Shown here one piece after another: positions 1 through 9,286 of a DNA stretch of 64,000 nucleotides (position 1 is its first letter; each line of letters begins with the position of its first letter). Origin of the DNA: Agarilytica sp045430345 (GTDB lineage: Bacteria; Pseudomonadota; Gammaproteobacteria; Pseudomonadales; Cellvibrionaceae); assembly GCA_045430345.1 (NCBI GenBank), contig JAILXT010000001.1, forward strand, positions 744,001 through 808,000, written 5' to 3'. Position numbers and translations under genes: made by a program. The notes beneath the pieces are model-generated. The model did not search any database. It worked only from the letters and a program-made list of their open reading frames with translations, and was not told where the DNA came from.

Positions 1-347
1 GATTTTGCAGCTTCTTGCACTTCCTGAACGGTTTCTTCGTCCACCGACTCAACTGAAACCAAATTGGCTCCAAGGCCCACAGACTTCATGGTTTTTTCCA
101 CTGTCTTCGCAATATCTGGATGATATACCCGCAACTTGCGGTTGGGGATGTCGAATTCAAAGGTGAGCGCCTCATCAAGGCTCGCAAATGCAGTGCGAAT
201 CAGGTTCTCTTCAGACGGGCAATCCATTTGAGGGACATTAAACACACTTACACGGCTTGCATCGGCTTTTTTAATATCGCCTTTCGGATTGGGGGGCGTG
301 GTTTGATCATGGCCGCACCCACAGCAGGTCTTGGGTTCTAATGACAT
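1..347 (-). CDS. Heavy-metal efflux protein, N-terminal part (cut by window edge)
   Basis: The reading frame starts at the ATG whose complement is at 345-347 and stays open for 115 codons to base 1, so only the N-terminus is seen. It begins with a Cys-rich segment (CCGCGH) and then a heavy-metal-associated-like domain containing PQMDCPSEENLIR. This motif is typical of N-terminal domains on cation transporters, either CDF-type carriers or P1B ATPases for Cd, Zn, Pb or Co. The divergent MerR gene and the MerR-type promoter upstream support metal-inducible efflux. Which transporter family follows cannot be decided here. Confidence 0.75.
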   Translation of the reverse strand, partial: MSLEPKTCCGCGHDQTTPPNPKGDIKKADASRVSVFNVPQMDCPSEENLIRTAFASLDEALTFEFDIPNRKLRVYHPDIAKTVEKTMKSVGLGANLVSVESVDEETVQEVQEAAK

Positions 348-376
348 ATCCAGCTCTTGTTTGCAGGGTAGGCGCA

Positions 377-407
377 AGTGTAAACTCTATAGCCACTATA
401 GAGTCAA
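377..407 (-). promoter_or_regulatory. MerR-type operator/promoter for the efflux gene
   Basis: A perfect inverted repeat, ACTCTATAG-CCA-CTATAGAGT (384-404), sits between a minus-strand -35 TTGACT (402-407) and a -10 TACACT (377-382). The spacer is 19 bp. An over-long spacer with a dyad inside it is the hallmark of promoters that MerR-family activators untwist. The sequence closely follows the ZntR/CadR/PbrR operator pattern. Confidence 0.85.
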
Positions 408-419
408 TCGGTAAAGTTT

Positions 420-812
420 ATGAGAATTGGAGAGCTGGCAAAACGCAGCGGTTGCTCGGTTCAGACCATCCGTTACTACGAAAAAGAAGGGCTGCTTGGT
501 TCGGCATCTCGTAGCGCTGGTAATTTTAGGTTGTACGATCAGAACGGACTGGATCGACTCACATTTATCAAACGCTGCCGTAACCTTGATCTCTCATTAA
601 AAGAAGTGAAGCAGCTATTGAAACTAAGCCATACTCCCAAGTCCACATGTGGCAAAGTCAATCAGATGGTTGAGCAGCATATTGAGCATGTGGAAGAAAG
701 GATTACGGAACTTGAAAACCTACGAAATCAGCTTCTTCGACTTAGAGGCAATTGCTCAGAAAATCGCACAATGGATCAATGCGGGATTATTAAAAATTTG
801 GTACAGAATTAA
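420..812 (+). CDS. MerR-family Cd/Pb/Zn-responsive regulator (CadR/PbrR-like)
   Basis: The 130-aa protein has the MerR winged helix-turn-helix at the N-terminus (MRIGELAKRSGCSVQTIRYYE), then a coiled-coil dimerisation helix and a C-terminal metal-binding loop. Cys77, Cys112 and Cys121 (the last in DQCGII) match the cysteine spacing of CadR/PbrR proteins, which bind Cd(II), Pb(II) or Zn(II). It lies divergent to the efflux gene and shares the 384-404 operator, so it probably activates efflux and regulates itself. The exact metal is inferred from family resemblance only. Confidence 0.88.
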   Translation: MRIGELAKRSGCSVQTIRYYEKEGLLGSASRSAGNFRLYDQNGLDRLTFIKRCRNLDLSLKEVKQLLKLSHTPKSTCGKVNQMVEQHIEHVEERITELENLRNQLLRLRGNCSENRTMDQCGIIKNLVQN

Positions 813-1102
813 GGGGGCGAGGGTAGACCCTTGCGGCTTCCCCTCGCGATTGAAGCGTCAAAGAACCGTTATGACGAAGTGCAAAAAGATACGTTATTCA
901 AGTAATTACTTAACAAGCTCAAACAAAATTATAAAACGAGTTAGTTGCGCTTTTGTTCGAGACACAACACTAGCGTCTCGCATTAGGTTCGAGAACAAAA
1001 CGCTAAGAGGCTATTGCGTTGAGTCAAAAAACTTACCGATGGTTCTTGAACTAAACGTTTTAAATGGTATCTTAAGAGTGTTCCCTCTTTATAAGATAAG
1101 TG
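813..1102. other. Non-coding spacer
   Basis: About 290 bases lie between the merR gene and the next gene. An open frame that overlaps the merR 3' end runs across it, but it has no recognisable protein features. A weak promoter-like pair, TTGAAC (1046-1051) and TATCTT (1068-1073) with 16-bp spacing, could serve the gene at 1103. Nothing else was recognised. Confidence 0.4.
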
Positions 1103-1534
1103 ATGACACGTTCAAGCAAGCCTAAAAACGCCACAGTATGGGTATTTTTGCTGCTTCTCGCCTATATAGGCCAGATGCTAGGTGTTGGTGCGCACGCTTC
1201 GGTCATGATGGGCGCCCCCAAGGAAGCACCTGCGATGTCTTCTTCATGTCATGGAGAAGGGCCTCATGGAGAGGGTCATCATGGAATGATGCACCAAGTG
1301 AATGAGCTTGAACGTGCAGTGCATACCGATGAAAAACGTGAAGGTTCTCATGGCCCACTTATGTCATGCTGTGCTGATAACTGCTCAATGCTCAGTTGCT
1401 TTTCTGTGAGTGTTATCCTTGAATCGTTTGACGCGCGCGTGTTTGCGTTTTCCTCTTCCAATAACTTCTTTGTAAACCACGCTCACCTTTCTAAAGTTTC
1501 AAATTCCCTTTTTCGCCCCCCCATTATCAGCTAA
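1103..1534 (+). CDS. Small His/Met/Cys-rich exported protein, metal-island type
   Basis: The 143-aa protein has an N-terminal hydrophobic segment (VWVFLLLLAYIGQMLGVGAHA) and a middle rich in His and Met (HGEGPHGEGHHGMMH). A Cys cluster (MSCCADNCSMLSC) follows, and the C-terminus ends in SLFRPPIIS. The same -LFRPPI ending occurs in the protein at 9852-10277. Short proteins of this design often head copper efflux operons, and a metal-binding or sensing role is inferred. GTG at 1100 directly precedes the ATG chosen here. No enzymatic function is apparent. Confidence 0.65.
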   Translation: MTRSSKPKNATVWVFLLLLAYIGQMLGVGAHASVMMGAPKEAPAMSSSCHGEGPHGEGHHGMMHQVNELERAVHTDEKREGSHGPLMSCCADNCSMLSCFSVSVILESFDARVFAFSSSNNFFVNHAHLSKVSNSLFRPPIIS

Positions 1535-1661
1535 TCACAGGATAGTTGCGCCTGTTTGATGCGTATTTTCCCTATTCAAACCTAGGTGTTACTTGGGTGT
1601 ATACCCGCCCCAAAAACCCATTTTTAACCCATTAATTGGAAAGTCTTACGAGGCTTCGTTT

Positions 1662-2150
1662 ATGAATTTTGTTGCAAAAAGTACGTGTGTACTTGTGTTT
1701 GTGTTTTTGTCTGCCTGCTCGAAACTAGAGCCTAACGTGGGTAAGAAAAGTATTGAGTTTGAAGTCTTTAAAAGTCCTACTTGCGGATGCTGCAAACTTT
1801 GGGTGGGACACCTGGAGGATGCGGGGTTTGTTCCGGAAGTAAGAAATCATAATTCTTTTGAAAGTGTCAAAAGAAAGTTAGGTGTTCCTAAGCACTTGCA
1901 ATCGTGTCACACCGGCGTAAGTGACAGTGGTTATTTCTTCGAAGGGCATATTCCAGCTAAATTTGTTGCTGCGTTTTTAGATAATCCTCCCGTGGATGCC
2001 ATTGGGTTAGCGGTGCCAGGAATGCCTGCGGGGAGTCCCGGTATGGAAATGGGCGATAAATTTGAGCCTTATAGCATTATGTTGGTAAAAAAAGACGGTT
2101 CGAGTGAAGTGTACGCCGATGTGGCGTCATTTGAGGAACAATACGAATGA
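1662..2150 (+). CDS. DUF411 family metal-binding lipoprotein
   Basis: The start is placed at the ATG at 1662 because a lipoprotein signal follows at once (LVFVFLSAC, Cys in the lipobox); an upstream in-frame extension to 1593 lacks such a signal. The mature part carries the DUF411 hallmarks: FKSPTCGCCKLW, LQSCHTGV and GLAVPGMPAGSPGMEMG. Family members are small periplasmic proteins found beside copper and silver efflux genes and are presumed to bind metal. Its stop overlaps the start of the TolC-like gene by 4 bp (ATGA), so the two are translationally coupled in the Cus operon. Confidence 0.88.
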   Translation: MNFVAKSTCVLVFVFLSACSKLEPNVGKKSIEFEVFKSPTCGCCKLWVGHLEDAGFVPEVRNHNSFESVKRKLGVPKHLQSCHTGVSDSGYFFEGHIPAKFVAAFLDNPPVDAIGLAVPGMPAGSPGMEMGDKFEPYSIMLVKKDGSSEVYADVASFEEQYE

Positions 2151-3523
2151 AAATGAATATGCTCTTAAAAATGCGTCCCATAGCCCTGACGATTCTAGTG
2201 ATTTGGAGCTGCATTCCGTTAGAAGGTTATGCCGCAAAATATAGTTTATCGGAAGCGATAGATACCGCACATATGAATGATCCCTGGCTAAAGGGAAGTC
2301 GTTACCGCCAAGAAAAACTTGAATCGTTAAGCGCGAGTGCAGGCACACTGCCTGACCCCACCGTAAGCCTCAGTTTTGCAAACTTACCTATTGATAGCTT
2401 CGATTTCGGCCAAGAGGGTATGACGCAATTTAAAGTGGGGGTCAGCCAAATGTTTCCCCGAGGGAAGACCTTATCGTTACGCCAAGAAAAGTTAGAAAAA
2501 CTGAGCCAAATACACCCTTTCGTTCGTGAAGATCGAAAAGCGCAGGTGGCGGTCACTGTCGCACACCTTTGGTTAGAGGTGTATAGGAATCAGCAAACCA
2601 TTGAGCTCATTGAACAGGATAAGAGCTTGTTTGAGCATTTAGTGGATGTTGCGCAATCGAGCTATACCACTGCGGCGAAGCGTACAAGACAACAAGACTT
2701 GGTACGGGCGCAACTTGAACTGACTCGTATTGAAGACCGTTTAACCAAGCTTCGGAAAAACCGTGAATCACAATTGGCAAGACTTGCTGAATGGCTTAAC
2801 GAGTCCAGTCATACCTTACAGATAGAAATGCCCAAGGTTTTGAATCACGAAGGTTTAGGCCAAAGCGTTTTAGCACAGATAAATTCTTCGATAGACACGC
2901 AATATTTAATTCAAGTGTTGAAGCAACACCCCAAAATACAGAGCATTGACAAGAAAGTGGGCGCCGAAGCCTCACAGGTTAAATTAGCCAAGCAAAGTTA
3001 CAAACCTCAATGGGGCGTCAATGCGAGTTATGGCTACCGCGATAGCGACCCCATGGGAAATGACCGCGCCGATTTATTTTCCGTGGGTGTGCGTTTTGAT
3101 GTTCCTCTATTTACTAACCAGCGACAAGACAAGCAAGTGCAAGCGGCTGCGGCCGAATACGAAGCAATGAAAACCGAACGTGCGCTGATGTTACGCCAGC
3201 TGCGTTCAAGGTTTGAAACCGCCGAAGCACAATACCGTCGCTTATCAGATCGCCACACCTTATTTAATTCACGCTTACTGAAAGAAATGTCGGAGCAGGC
3301 TGAGGCATCGCTAAGCGCTTACACCAATGATGACGGCGATTTTGCTGAAGTTGTACGTTCACGTATCGCTGAACTGAACGCTCGAATTGAAGCGCTCAAT
3401 ATTGACGTCGACATCCATAAAACTATCGCGCAGCTTGAATATTTTTTTGTGGCTCGCCCCAAAGTTCCAGAAAACGAAAAAGATCTGACGCATTCAACAC
3501 GCGCAGCACAAGGATCACATTAA
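2147..3523 (+). CDS. cusC: TolC-family outer-membrane channel of Cus-type efflux (CusC-like)
   Basis: The 458-aa protein has a signal peptide (up to about residue 29, EGYAA) and the long alpha-helical repeats of outer-membrane efflux proteins. Conserved segments include the N-terminal NDPWLKGSRYRQE and the mid-protein RFDVPLFTNQRQDKQVQAA, the usual GFDVPLF-like motif. It would form the outer-membrane duct of the tripartite metal pump. It overlaps the DUF411 gene by 4 bp and ends 1 bp before the adaptor gene, so it is clearly in one operon. The name is given by context; CusC/CzcC-type channels are hard to separate. Confidence 0.85.
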   Translation: MKMNMLLKMRPIALTILVIWSCIPLEGYAAKYSLSEAIDTAHMNDPWLKGSRYRQEKLESLSASAGTLPDPTVSLSFANLPIDSFDFGQEGMTQFKVGVSQMFPRGKTLSLRQEKLEKLSQIHPFVREDRKAQVAVTVAHLWLEVYRNQQTIELIEQDKSLFEHLVDVAQSSYTTAAKRTRQQDLVRAQLELTRIEDRLTKLRKNRESQLARLAEWLNESSHTLQIEMPKVLNHEGLGQSVLAQINSSIDTQYLIQVLKQHPKIQSIDKKVGAEASQVKLAKQSYKPQWGVNASYGYRDSDPMGNDRADLFSVGVRFDVPLFTNQRQDKQVQAAAAEYEAMKTERALMLRQLRSRFETAEAQYRRLSDRHTLFNSRLLKEMSEQAEASLSAYTNDDGDFAEVVRSRIAELNARIEALNIDVDIHKTIAQLEYFFVARPKVPENEKDLTHSTRAAQGSH

Positions 3524-3524
3524 T

Positions 3525-5207
3525 ATGAAACCCTCTAACAAACTTAATATCATGATCACGTCAGCCGCGGTCGGGCTAGTGCTGGGTATCGCGACTACGC
3601 TCATCGTATCTGGAGGAAGTTCCGGTGGTGGGCACGCTACACCCGAAAAAGCCCCCCTCTATTGGGTTGCCCCCATGGATCCGAATTACCGAAGAGACGA
3701 ACCCGGAAAATCCCCCATGGGTATGGATTTAATCCCCGTTTTTGATGAAGGCGAAAAAACTAATGATGAAGGTCCGGGTACCATTTATATTTCCCCCGAT
3801 GTTGTGAACAATCTTGGCGTTCGTACTCACTTTGCTGAACGAAGCCCGCTTCACAGTGAAATTGTTACTGTTGGCTACGTACAATACGACGAAGATAAGC
3901 TCATCCATATACACCCTCGCGTGTCCGGGTGGGTTGAAAAACTTTACGTAAAATCTACGGGCGATCCGGTGACCAAAGATACGCCGCTTTACGATTTATA
4001 TTCCCCTGAGTTGGTCAATGCGCAAGAAGAACTGATGCTTGCTCTCGGTCGCAACAATCAACGCTTGGTGCAAGCCGCTGAAGATCGACTAAAAGCCTTG
4101 CAGATTTCTTCCCAATTTATCAAAAAACTAAAACATGATCGTTCAATTAGACAGACCGTGACATTCTATGCCCCCCAAAATGGGGTTGTTGATAATTTAA
4201 ATATTAGGGAAGGGTTTTTTGTTCAGCCTGGAACGACTATGTTAAGTATTGGTTCCCTGGCGCAAGTTTGGGTCGAAGCTGAAATTTTTGAACGGCAAGC
4301 CTCTTTAGTCAAACCAAATGACGACGTGACCATGACGCTGGACTATCTTCCCGGACAAACATGGAAAGGGCGTGTCGACTACATTTATCCGACGTTAAAT
4401 AGTAAAACACGCACCGTTCGCATTCGTTTGCGTTTTGATAACCCTCAAGAATCGCTCAAGCCGAATATGTTCGCGCAAGTGACGGTGCATACCGATAGCG
4501 CCGATTCTCTTTTGGTGATTCCGCGTGAAGCGTTAATACGCACAGGTAAGCAAGACCGTGTGGTGCTTGCCTTAGGTGATGGAAACTATAAATCTATTGC
4601 GGTAAAAGTGGGCCGCATGGAGAACGAGAAGGTGGAAATACTCGAAGGGATTGAAGAGGGCGAAAGGATCGTCACTTCAGCGCAATTTTTATTGGATTCT
4701 GAGTCGAGTAAGACTTCAGATTTTAAGCGCATGCATCATGGCGAAGGCAAACCTAAATCAGTTTGGGTTGCCGGTGAAATTCAAGCGCTTATGAAAGGAC
4801 CGCGCAAGGTTAACGCGAGTCATGAACCAATCGATGCATGGGAATGGCCAGCGATGACAATGGACTTCTATATAAACGACGACGTTGATATTGAAAGCTT
4901 GTCACCAGGAACACAGTTACATATGGAAATCACAAAACGCCCAGATGGCCAGTACGAAATCACAGGTGTTCATATTCTTGCGTCTGACACTGATCACGGC
5001 AACGCCATGCCCGAAGACGATATGAAGGTGGATCACTCTCAGATGGACCATACCCAAACGGCGCATGACGACACGAATCATGAAGAGGTCGATCATTCCC
5101 AAATGGATCATTCCCAAATGGATCATTCCCAAATGGATCATAGCCAGGCGCATGATGGCGAGATGGAACATTCAAATGATCAACTAAACCATCATCAAGG
5201 CCATTAG
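3525..5207 (+). CDS. cusB: RND periplasmic adaptor with fused CusF domain (CusB-like)
   Basis: The 560-aa membrane-fusion protein links pump and channel. After an N-terminal membrane anchor comes a heavy-metal-binding segment (YWVAPMDPNYRRDEPGKSPMG, about residues 46-66), then the lipoyl/barrel adaptor core. A complete CusF-like domain follows at about 411-485: His433, Trp441, Met444 and Met446 reproduce the His-x7-Trp-x2-Met-x-Met spacing of the Cu(I)/Ag(I) site of CusF. The tail is a His/Met/Asp-rich stretch with tandem DHSQM units. So a metallochaperone normally encoded separately is built into the adaptor. Copper or silver specificity follows from the CusF site. Confidence 0.93.
   Translation: MKPSNKLNIMITSAAVGLVLGIATTLIVSGGSSGGGHATPEKAPLYWVAPMDPNYRRDEPGKSPMGMDLIPVFDEGEKTNDEGPGTIYISPDVVNNLGVRTHFAERSPLHSEIVTVGYVQYDEDKLIHIHPRVSGWVEKLYVKSTGDPVTKDTPLYDLYSPELVNAQEELMLALGRNNQRLVQAAEDRLKALQISSQFIKKLKHDRSIRQTVTFYAPQNGVVDNLNIREGFFVQPGTTMLSIGSLAQVWVEAEIFERQASLVKPNDDVTMTLDYLPGQTWKGRVDYIYPTLNSKTRTVRIRLRFDNPQESLKPNMFAQVTVHTDSADSLLVIPREALIRTGKQDRVVLALGDGNYKSIAVKVGRMENEKVEILEGIEEGERIVTSAQFLLDSESSKTSDFKRMHHGEGKPKSVWVAGEIQALMKGPRKVNASHEPIDAWEWPAMTMDFYINDDVDIESLSPGTQLHMEITKRPDGQYEITGVHILASDTDHGNAMPEDDMKVDHSQMDHTQTAHDDTNHEEVDHSQMDHSQMDHSQMDHSQAHDGEMEHSNDQLNHHQGH
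5091..5135 (+). repeat. 15-bp tandem repeat in cusB 3' end
   Basis: Three perfect copies of GATCATTCCCAAATG (5091-5105, 5106-5120, 5121-5135) are followed by a partial fourth copy. Each encodes DHSQM, so copy-number changes stay in frame and only lengthen or shorten the metal-binding tail. Confidence 0.95.
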
Positions 5208-5217
5208 GGAGAAAGTG

Positions 5218-8200
5218 ATGATTCAATCCATTATCCGTTGGTCTGTTGGCAATCGCTTTTTTGTACTTTTAGCAACCTTGATTTTAATTGGCGTGGGCTT
5301 ATTTTCATTGAAACAAACGCCCGTTGATGCCATCCCAGACCTGAGTGATGTTCAGGTCATAATTAAAACTTCGTATCCAGGGCAAGCCCCCCAAGTGGTT
5401 GAGGACCAAGTGACATACCCGTTGACCACCGCCATGCTCTCCGTACCCGGTGCAGTAACAGTCAGAGGTTTTTCTTTCTTCGGTGACAGTTATGTTTATA
5501 TTATTTTCGATGAAGAAACGGATCTGTATTGGGCGCGCAGCCGTGTTCTGGAATACCTCAGTCAAGTCGCGCCGTCGTTGCCAAGCGCCGCCAAACCGCA
5601 ACTGGGCCCGGATGCCACGGGCGTGGGCTGGGTGTACATTTATTCACTAATCGATAAAACCGGAAAACACGACTTAAGCCAGTTGCGAAGCTTGCAAGAT
5701 TGGTTCTTGAAATACGAACTGCAAACGGTGCCTGGCGTATCGGAAGTGGCGGCCGTTGGCGGCATGGTGAAGCAATATCAGGTCACCATTAACCCAGAAA
5801 AACTGCGCGCTTTCGGTATTCCGCTCGCTCATATTCAAATGTCGATTAAACGCGCGAACCAAGAAGTCGGCGCTTCGGTGGTAGAAATGGCGGAAGCGGA
5901 ATACATGGTACGTGCATCGGGCTACCTTCAAAATAAAGAAGACCTTGCCAATATCCCATTGGGGGTAAACGATAATGGTACGCCGCTATTACTCAAGGAT
6001 ATTGCTGATATTGTCCATGGCCCGCAAATGCGACGCGGTATCGCCGAATTAAATGGCGAAGGCGAAACGGTTGGCGGTATCGTTGTGATGCGTTTCGGCG
6101 AAAATGCACAAACCACCATAGATGGTGTAAAAGAAAAATTAGCGCAATTAAAGCAAGGTTTACCGGAAGGCGTCGAAATTGTCACCGTATATGATCGCTC
6201 AGGCTTGATCAAACGTGCAATAAAAAATCTTTGGCACAAACTACTCGAAGAGTTCATTGTTGTGGCCATCGTGTGCATGCTGTTTTTATTTCACATTCGC
6301 TCCTCCCTAGTGGCAATTTTTAGTTTGCCGGTAGGTATATTAACGGCCTTTATCGTGATGCATGCGCAAGGGATTAACGCAAATATTATGTCGCTAGGAG
6401 GAATAGCAATAGCGATTGGCGCCATGATTGATGGCGCAATTGTAATGATTGAAAACATGCATAAGCATATGGAAAAAACGCCGCTCACCAATGAGAACCG
6501 TTGGAAAATTGTGGCCGATTCCGCATGTGAAGTCGGGCCAGCTTTATTTTTTAGTTTGTTAATTATCACGGTCAGTTTTGTTCCGGTTTTTACTTTAGAA
6601 GCACAGGAAGGGCGTATGTTTAGTCCCTTGGCGTTTACTAAAACTTATGCCATGGCCGCGTCTGCCGCTTTGGCCATTACCTTGGTGCCCGTGTTAATGG
6701 GGATTTTTATTCGCGGACGAGTTTTACCTGAGCACAAAAATCCAATCAATCGTTTTCTTATTGGGGTGTACATGCCGACACTCAATAAAATTTTAACCTA
6801 CCCAAAAGTCACCTTGGTTGCAGCGTTTATACTGTTGTCGACCATGATTTGGCCGCTAGAAAAAATTGGGAGTGAATTTATTCCTCCATTAGACGAGGGC
6901 GATTTAATGTATATGCCCACCACATACCCAGGAATCTCCATCGGCAAAGCGCGTGAGTTACTTCAGCAAACCGATAAATTGATCGCGACTGTGCCCGAGG
7001 TTGAATCGGTCTTTGGAAAAATCGGGCGTGCAGAAACGGCAACTGATCCCGCGCCCCTCACGATGATAGAAACATTTATCCAATTAAAACCGCGTAGCGA
7101 ATGGCGTGATGGAGTGACCACCGAAAGTTTGAAAAAAGAATTGGATGCGTTGGTTAAACTGCCTGGTGTCACCAATGCCTGGGTGATGCCCATTAAAACC
7201 CGTATTGATATGTTAGCAACCGGCATAAAAACCCCTGTGGGGATTAAAGTGGCCGGGCCAGATCTCGCCATCATTCAAGATATTGGCCAGCAATTGGAAA
7301 AACTATTAAAAGATGTGGAAGGCACCGCGTCGGTATATTCCGAGCGGGTCGCGGGTGGTCGTTATTTAAATGTGGATATTGATCGTGCGAAGGCAGCACG
7401 CTTTGGCTTGAATATCGCAGACGTACAACAAGTTATCGCGTCTGCCATTGGCGGCATGAATGTCACTCAAACGGTCGAAGGCTTAGAGCGTTATCCGGTA
7501 AATATTCGTTACCCGCAGTCCTATCGTAATTCTCCTGAACAATTGGCTTTGCTACCGATTGTCACTTCCCGAGGAGAACGTATTGCACTTGGCGACGTGG
7601 CAAATATTGTGATAGCCGATGGTCCACCAGGGATTAAAAGTGAAAATGCGCGTATCAATGGCTGGACCTTTGTCGATATCGATGGCGTTGATATCGGAAG
7701 TTATGTGAAAAACGCCCAGCGTATTGTGGCTGATCAATTAGATTTGCCAGCGGGGTATTCTCTTAACTGGTCAGGGCAATACGAATATATGGAACGTGCA
7801 AAAGCGAAGCTTAAGTATGTTGTTCCGTTAACCTTGGCGATTATTGCGATTCTCTTGTACATGAGCTTTCGTAGTGTAACGGAAGTGGCGTTATTGATGG
7901 GGACGTTGCCCTTTGCCTTGATCGGCAGTATTTGGTTGATGTATTGGCTGGATTTTAATTTTTCAATTGCGGTGGGTGTTGGCTTGATTGCCCTTGCGGG
8001 TGTGGCAGTTGAAATTGGGGTGATTATGTTAGTGTATCTTAATCAGGCGCTTGCCAATGTGTTGGACGAAAATGAGAGCGCAAACAAGGTCAGCGAAGAG
8101 GATATCCGACGAGCCGTTATCGAAGGCGCGGCATTAAGAGTACGGCCAGTATTGATGACCACGGGTGCCACCATTGTGGGTTTACTCCCGATAATGATTG

Positions 8201-8367
8201 GGGAAGGAACAGGCTCAGAGGTGATGCAGCGTCTTGCCGCACCTATGGTTGGGGGAATGGTAAGTGCTTTGGTTCTTACTTTGTTGGTGTTACCCGCGAT
8301 CTATTTTCTATGGAAACGATCGCTTTTCAAGTGTGGACCAGAATCGGCTGGTTCAACGTTAACTTAA
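5218..8367 (+). CDS. cusA: Cus-type HME-RND efflux pump (CusA-like)
   Basis: The 1049-aa inner-membrane proton antiporter matches the length and topology of heavy-metal RND pumps. Near the N-terminus is the family start IIRWSVGNRFFVLL. Transmembrane helix 4 carries the HME signature GAMIDGAIVMIEN, with the acidic residue used for proton relay. The C-terminal half repeats the first with VEIGVIMLVYLNQAL and ends in a normal last helix. AGGGAGAAA lies just upstream of the ATG at 5218; GTG at 5215 is a less likely start. With the two preceding genes it forms a complete tripartite exporter. Confidence 0.94.
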   Translation: MIQSIIRWSVGNRFFVLLATLILIGVGLFSLKQTPVDAIPDLSDVQVIIKTSYPGQAPQVVEDQVTYPLTTAMLSVPGAVTVRGFSFFGDSYVYIIFDEETDLYWARSRVLEYLSQVAPSLPSAAKPQLGPDATGVGWVYIYSLIDKTGKHDLSQLRSLQDWFLKYELQTVPGVSEVAAVGGMVKQYQVTINPEKLRAFGIPLAHIQMSIKRANQEVGASVVEMAEAEYMVRASGYLQNKEDLANIPLGVNDNGTPLLLKDIADIVHGPQMRRGIAELNGEGETVGGIVVMRFGENAQTTIDGVKEKLAQLKQGLPEGVEIVTVYDRSGLIKRAIKNLWHKLLEEFIVVAIVCMLFLFHIRSSLVAIFSLPVGILTAFIVMHAQGINANIMSLGGIAIAIGAMIDGAIVMIENMHKHMEKTPLTNENRWKIVADSACEVGPALFFSLLIITVSFVPVFTLEAQEGRMFSPLAFTKTYAMAASAALAITLVPVLMGIFIRGRVLPEHKNPINRFLIGVYMPTLNKILTYPKVTLVAAFILLSTMIWPLEKIGSEFIPPLDEGDLMYMPTTYPGISIGKARELLQQTDKLIATVPEVESVFGKIGRAETATDPAPLTMIETFIQLKPRSEWRDGVTTESLKKELDALVKLPGVTNAWVMPIKTRIDMLATGIKTPVGIKVAGPDLAIIQDIGQQLEKLLKDVEGTASVYSERVAGGRYLNVDIDRAKAARFGLNIADVQQVIASAIGGMNVTQTVEGLERYPVNIRYPQSYRNSPEQLALLPIVTSRGERIALGDVANIVIADGPPGIKSENARINGWTFVDIDGVDIGSYVKNAQRIVADQLDLPAGYSLNWSGQYEYMERAKAKLKYVVPLTLAIIAILLYMSFRSVTEVALLMGTLPFALIGSIWLMYWLDFNFSIAVGVGLIALAGVAVEIGVIMLVYLNQALANVLDENESANKVSEEDIRRAVIEGAALRVRPVLMTTGATIVGLLPIMIGEGTGSEVMQRLAAPMVGGMVSALVLTLLVLPAIYFLWKRSLFKCGPESAGSTLT

Positions 8368-8390
8368 TCATTAAAGGAAATGTATCCGTC

Positions 8391-8681
8391 ATGAAAAACA
8401 AATCATTCTTTTTATTCGGTCTTACTCTTTTTTCATCGCTCGTTTGGGCGCACGATGAATCACTTCATGCAAAAGATGCGGAAGCACCGCGTTGTGCAGG
8501 TATGAAAAACATGGATCATAGCAAAATAGAAAAAGACGACCCGATTATGCAAGCCATGATGAAAAAATGTATGCACCATAGCGACCAAGATAACGCAAAG
8601 AACGATAGCAATAACAAACAACACCAAAAACCTCATTCGGAACATACAGAACCCAAAAAGAGTGAAAAGCACAATCATTAA
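8391..8681 (+). CDS. Small His-rich periplasmic protein of the copper operon
   Basis: This 96-aa product has a clear signal peptide (FLFGLTLFSSLVWA, cleavage before HDES). It is dominated by His, Met, Lys and Asp, with KNMDHSKIEK, MKKCMHHSDQ and a HEHTEPKK-like tail. No fold is recognised; binding of excess copper in the periplasm is inferred from composition and position 23 bp after cusA. The start is the ATG at 8391, which directly precedes the signal peptide. The in-frame upstream region overlaps cusA and is not expected to be translated. Confidence 0.7.
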   Translation: MKNKSFFLFGLTLFSSLVWAHDESLHAKDAEAPRCAGMKNMDHSKIEKDDPIMQAMMKKCMHHSDQDNAKNDSNNKQHQKPHSEHTEPKKSEKHNH

Positions 8682-8695
8682 AGGTGAGGCGTTTT

Positions 8696-9247
8696 ATGAA
8701 AAAAATGATTTGGGGCAGTATTCTGGTATTTGTCGTTATTGCGGGTGGGGGGCTTGTGTATATGGCTGCTGGATTATATCCGATTGGTGCTGATGTGCCA
8801 CACAACGCTTTAACATATAAAATTTTAGAGTTTGCGCGAGAGCGATCAGTTGCACATGCATCTAAAAATATCCGAGTACCGGATTTAAGCCAAGCCGATT
8901 TATTATTGCGTGGTGGTGCAGACTACAATGATATGTGCGCTGGTTGCCACCTAAAGCCTGGCGTCACAGAATCCGACTTGAGTATCGGCCTGTACCCAAA
9001 ACCGCCTAATTTAAGCATGCCTCATGATGACCACGTGCATGGTGACCCTTCGGAAGAAGAGCAAGCAAAAAGACAGTTTTGGATTATAAAACATGGGATC
9101 AAAGCCTCCGGTATGCCCGCGTGGGGGCCAACCCATAGTGACGAACGTATATGGGCCATGGTGGCGTTTATTCAACGGCTTCCTGAGTTAGACGAGGACT
9201 ACTATCAAATTATAACCGCGCGAGGAAACGCCGATGATCATCATTAA
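8696..9247 (+). CDS. Monoheme cytochrome c, membrane-anchored
   Basis: This 183-aa protein has one N-terminal membrane helix (residues about 4-24) acting as an uncleaved anchor or signal. A class I cytochrome c domain follows: heme motif CAGCH at 81-85 and the likely distal Met in KASGMPAWG. AAGGTGAGG sits upstream of the ATG at 8696. Similar cytochromes occur next to Cus-type loci. The role is unproven, but periplasmic electron transfer linked to copper oxidation state is plausible. The C-terminus ends in DDHH. Confidence 0.85.
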   Translation: MKKMIWGSILVFVVIAGGGLVYMAAGLYPIGADVPHNALTYKILEFARERSVAHASKNIRVPDLSQADLLLRGGADYNDMCAGCHLKPGVTESDLSIGLYPKPPNLSMPHDDHVHGDPSEEEQAKRQFWIIKHGIKASGMPAWGPTHSDERIWAMVAFIQRLPELDEDYYQIITARGNADDHH

Positions 9248-9286
9248 AAGCAGACTATCGAAACCAACTGGTGCAACGAGGTAACC

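Noticed and set aside
649..1125. A 158-aa open frame overlapping the end of the first merR gene
   Set aside because: It overlaps a clear MerR gene in another frame and shows no protein features; it is best read as a chance frame through the spacer.
4917..5226. Minus-strand repeats of M-I-H-L-G-type frames opposite the cusB tail
   Set aside because: They are shadows of the 15-bp tandem repeat in the real gene.
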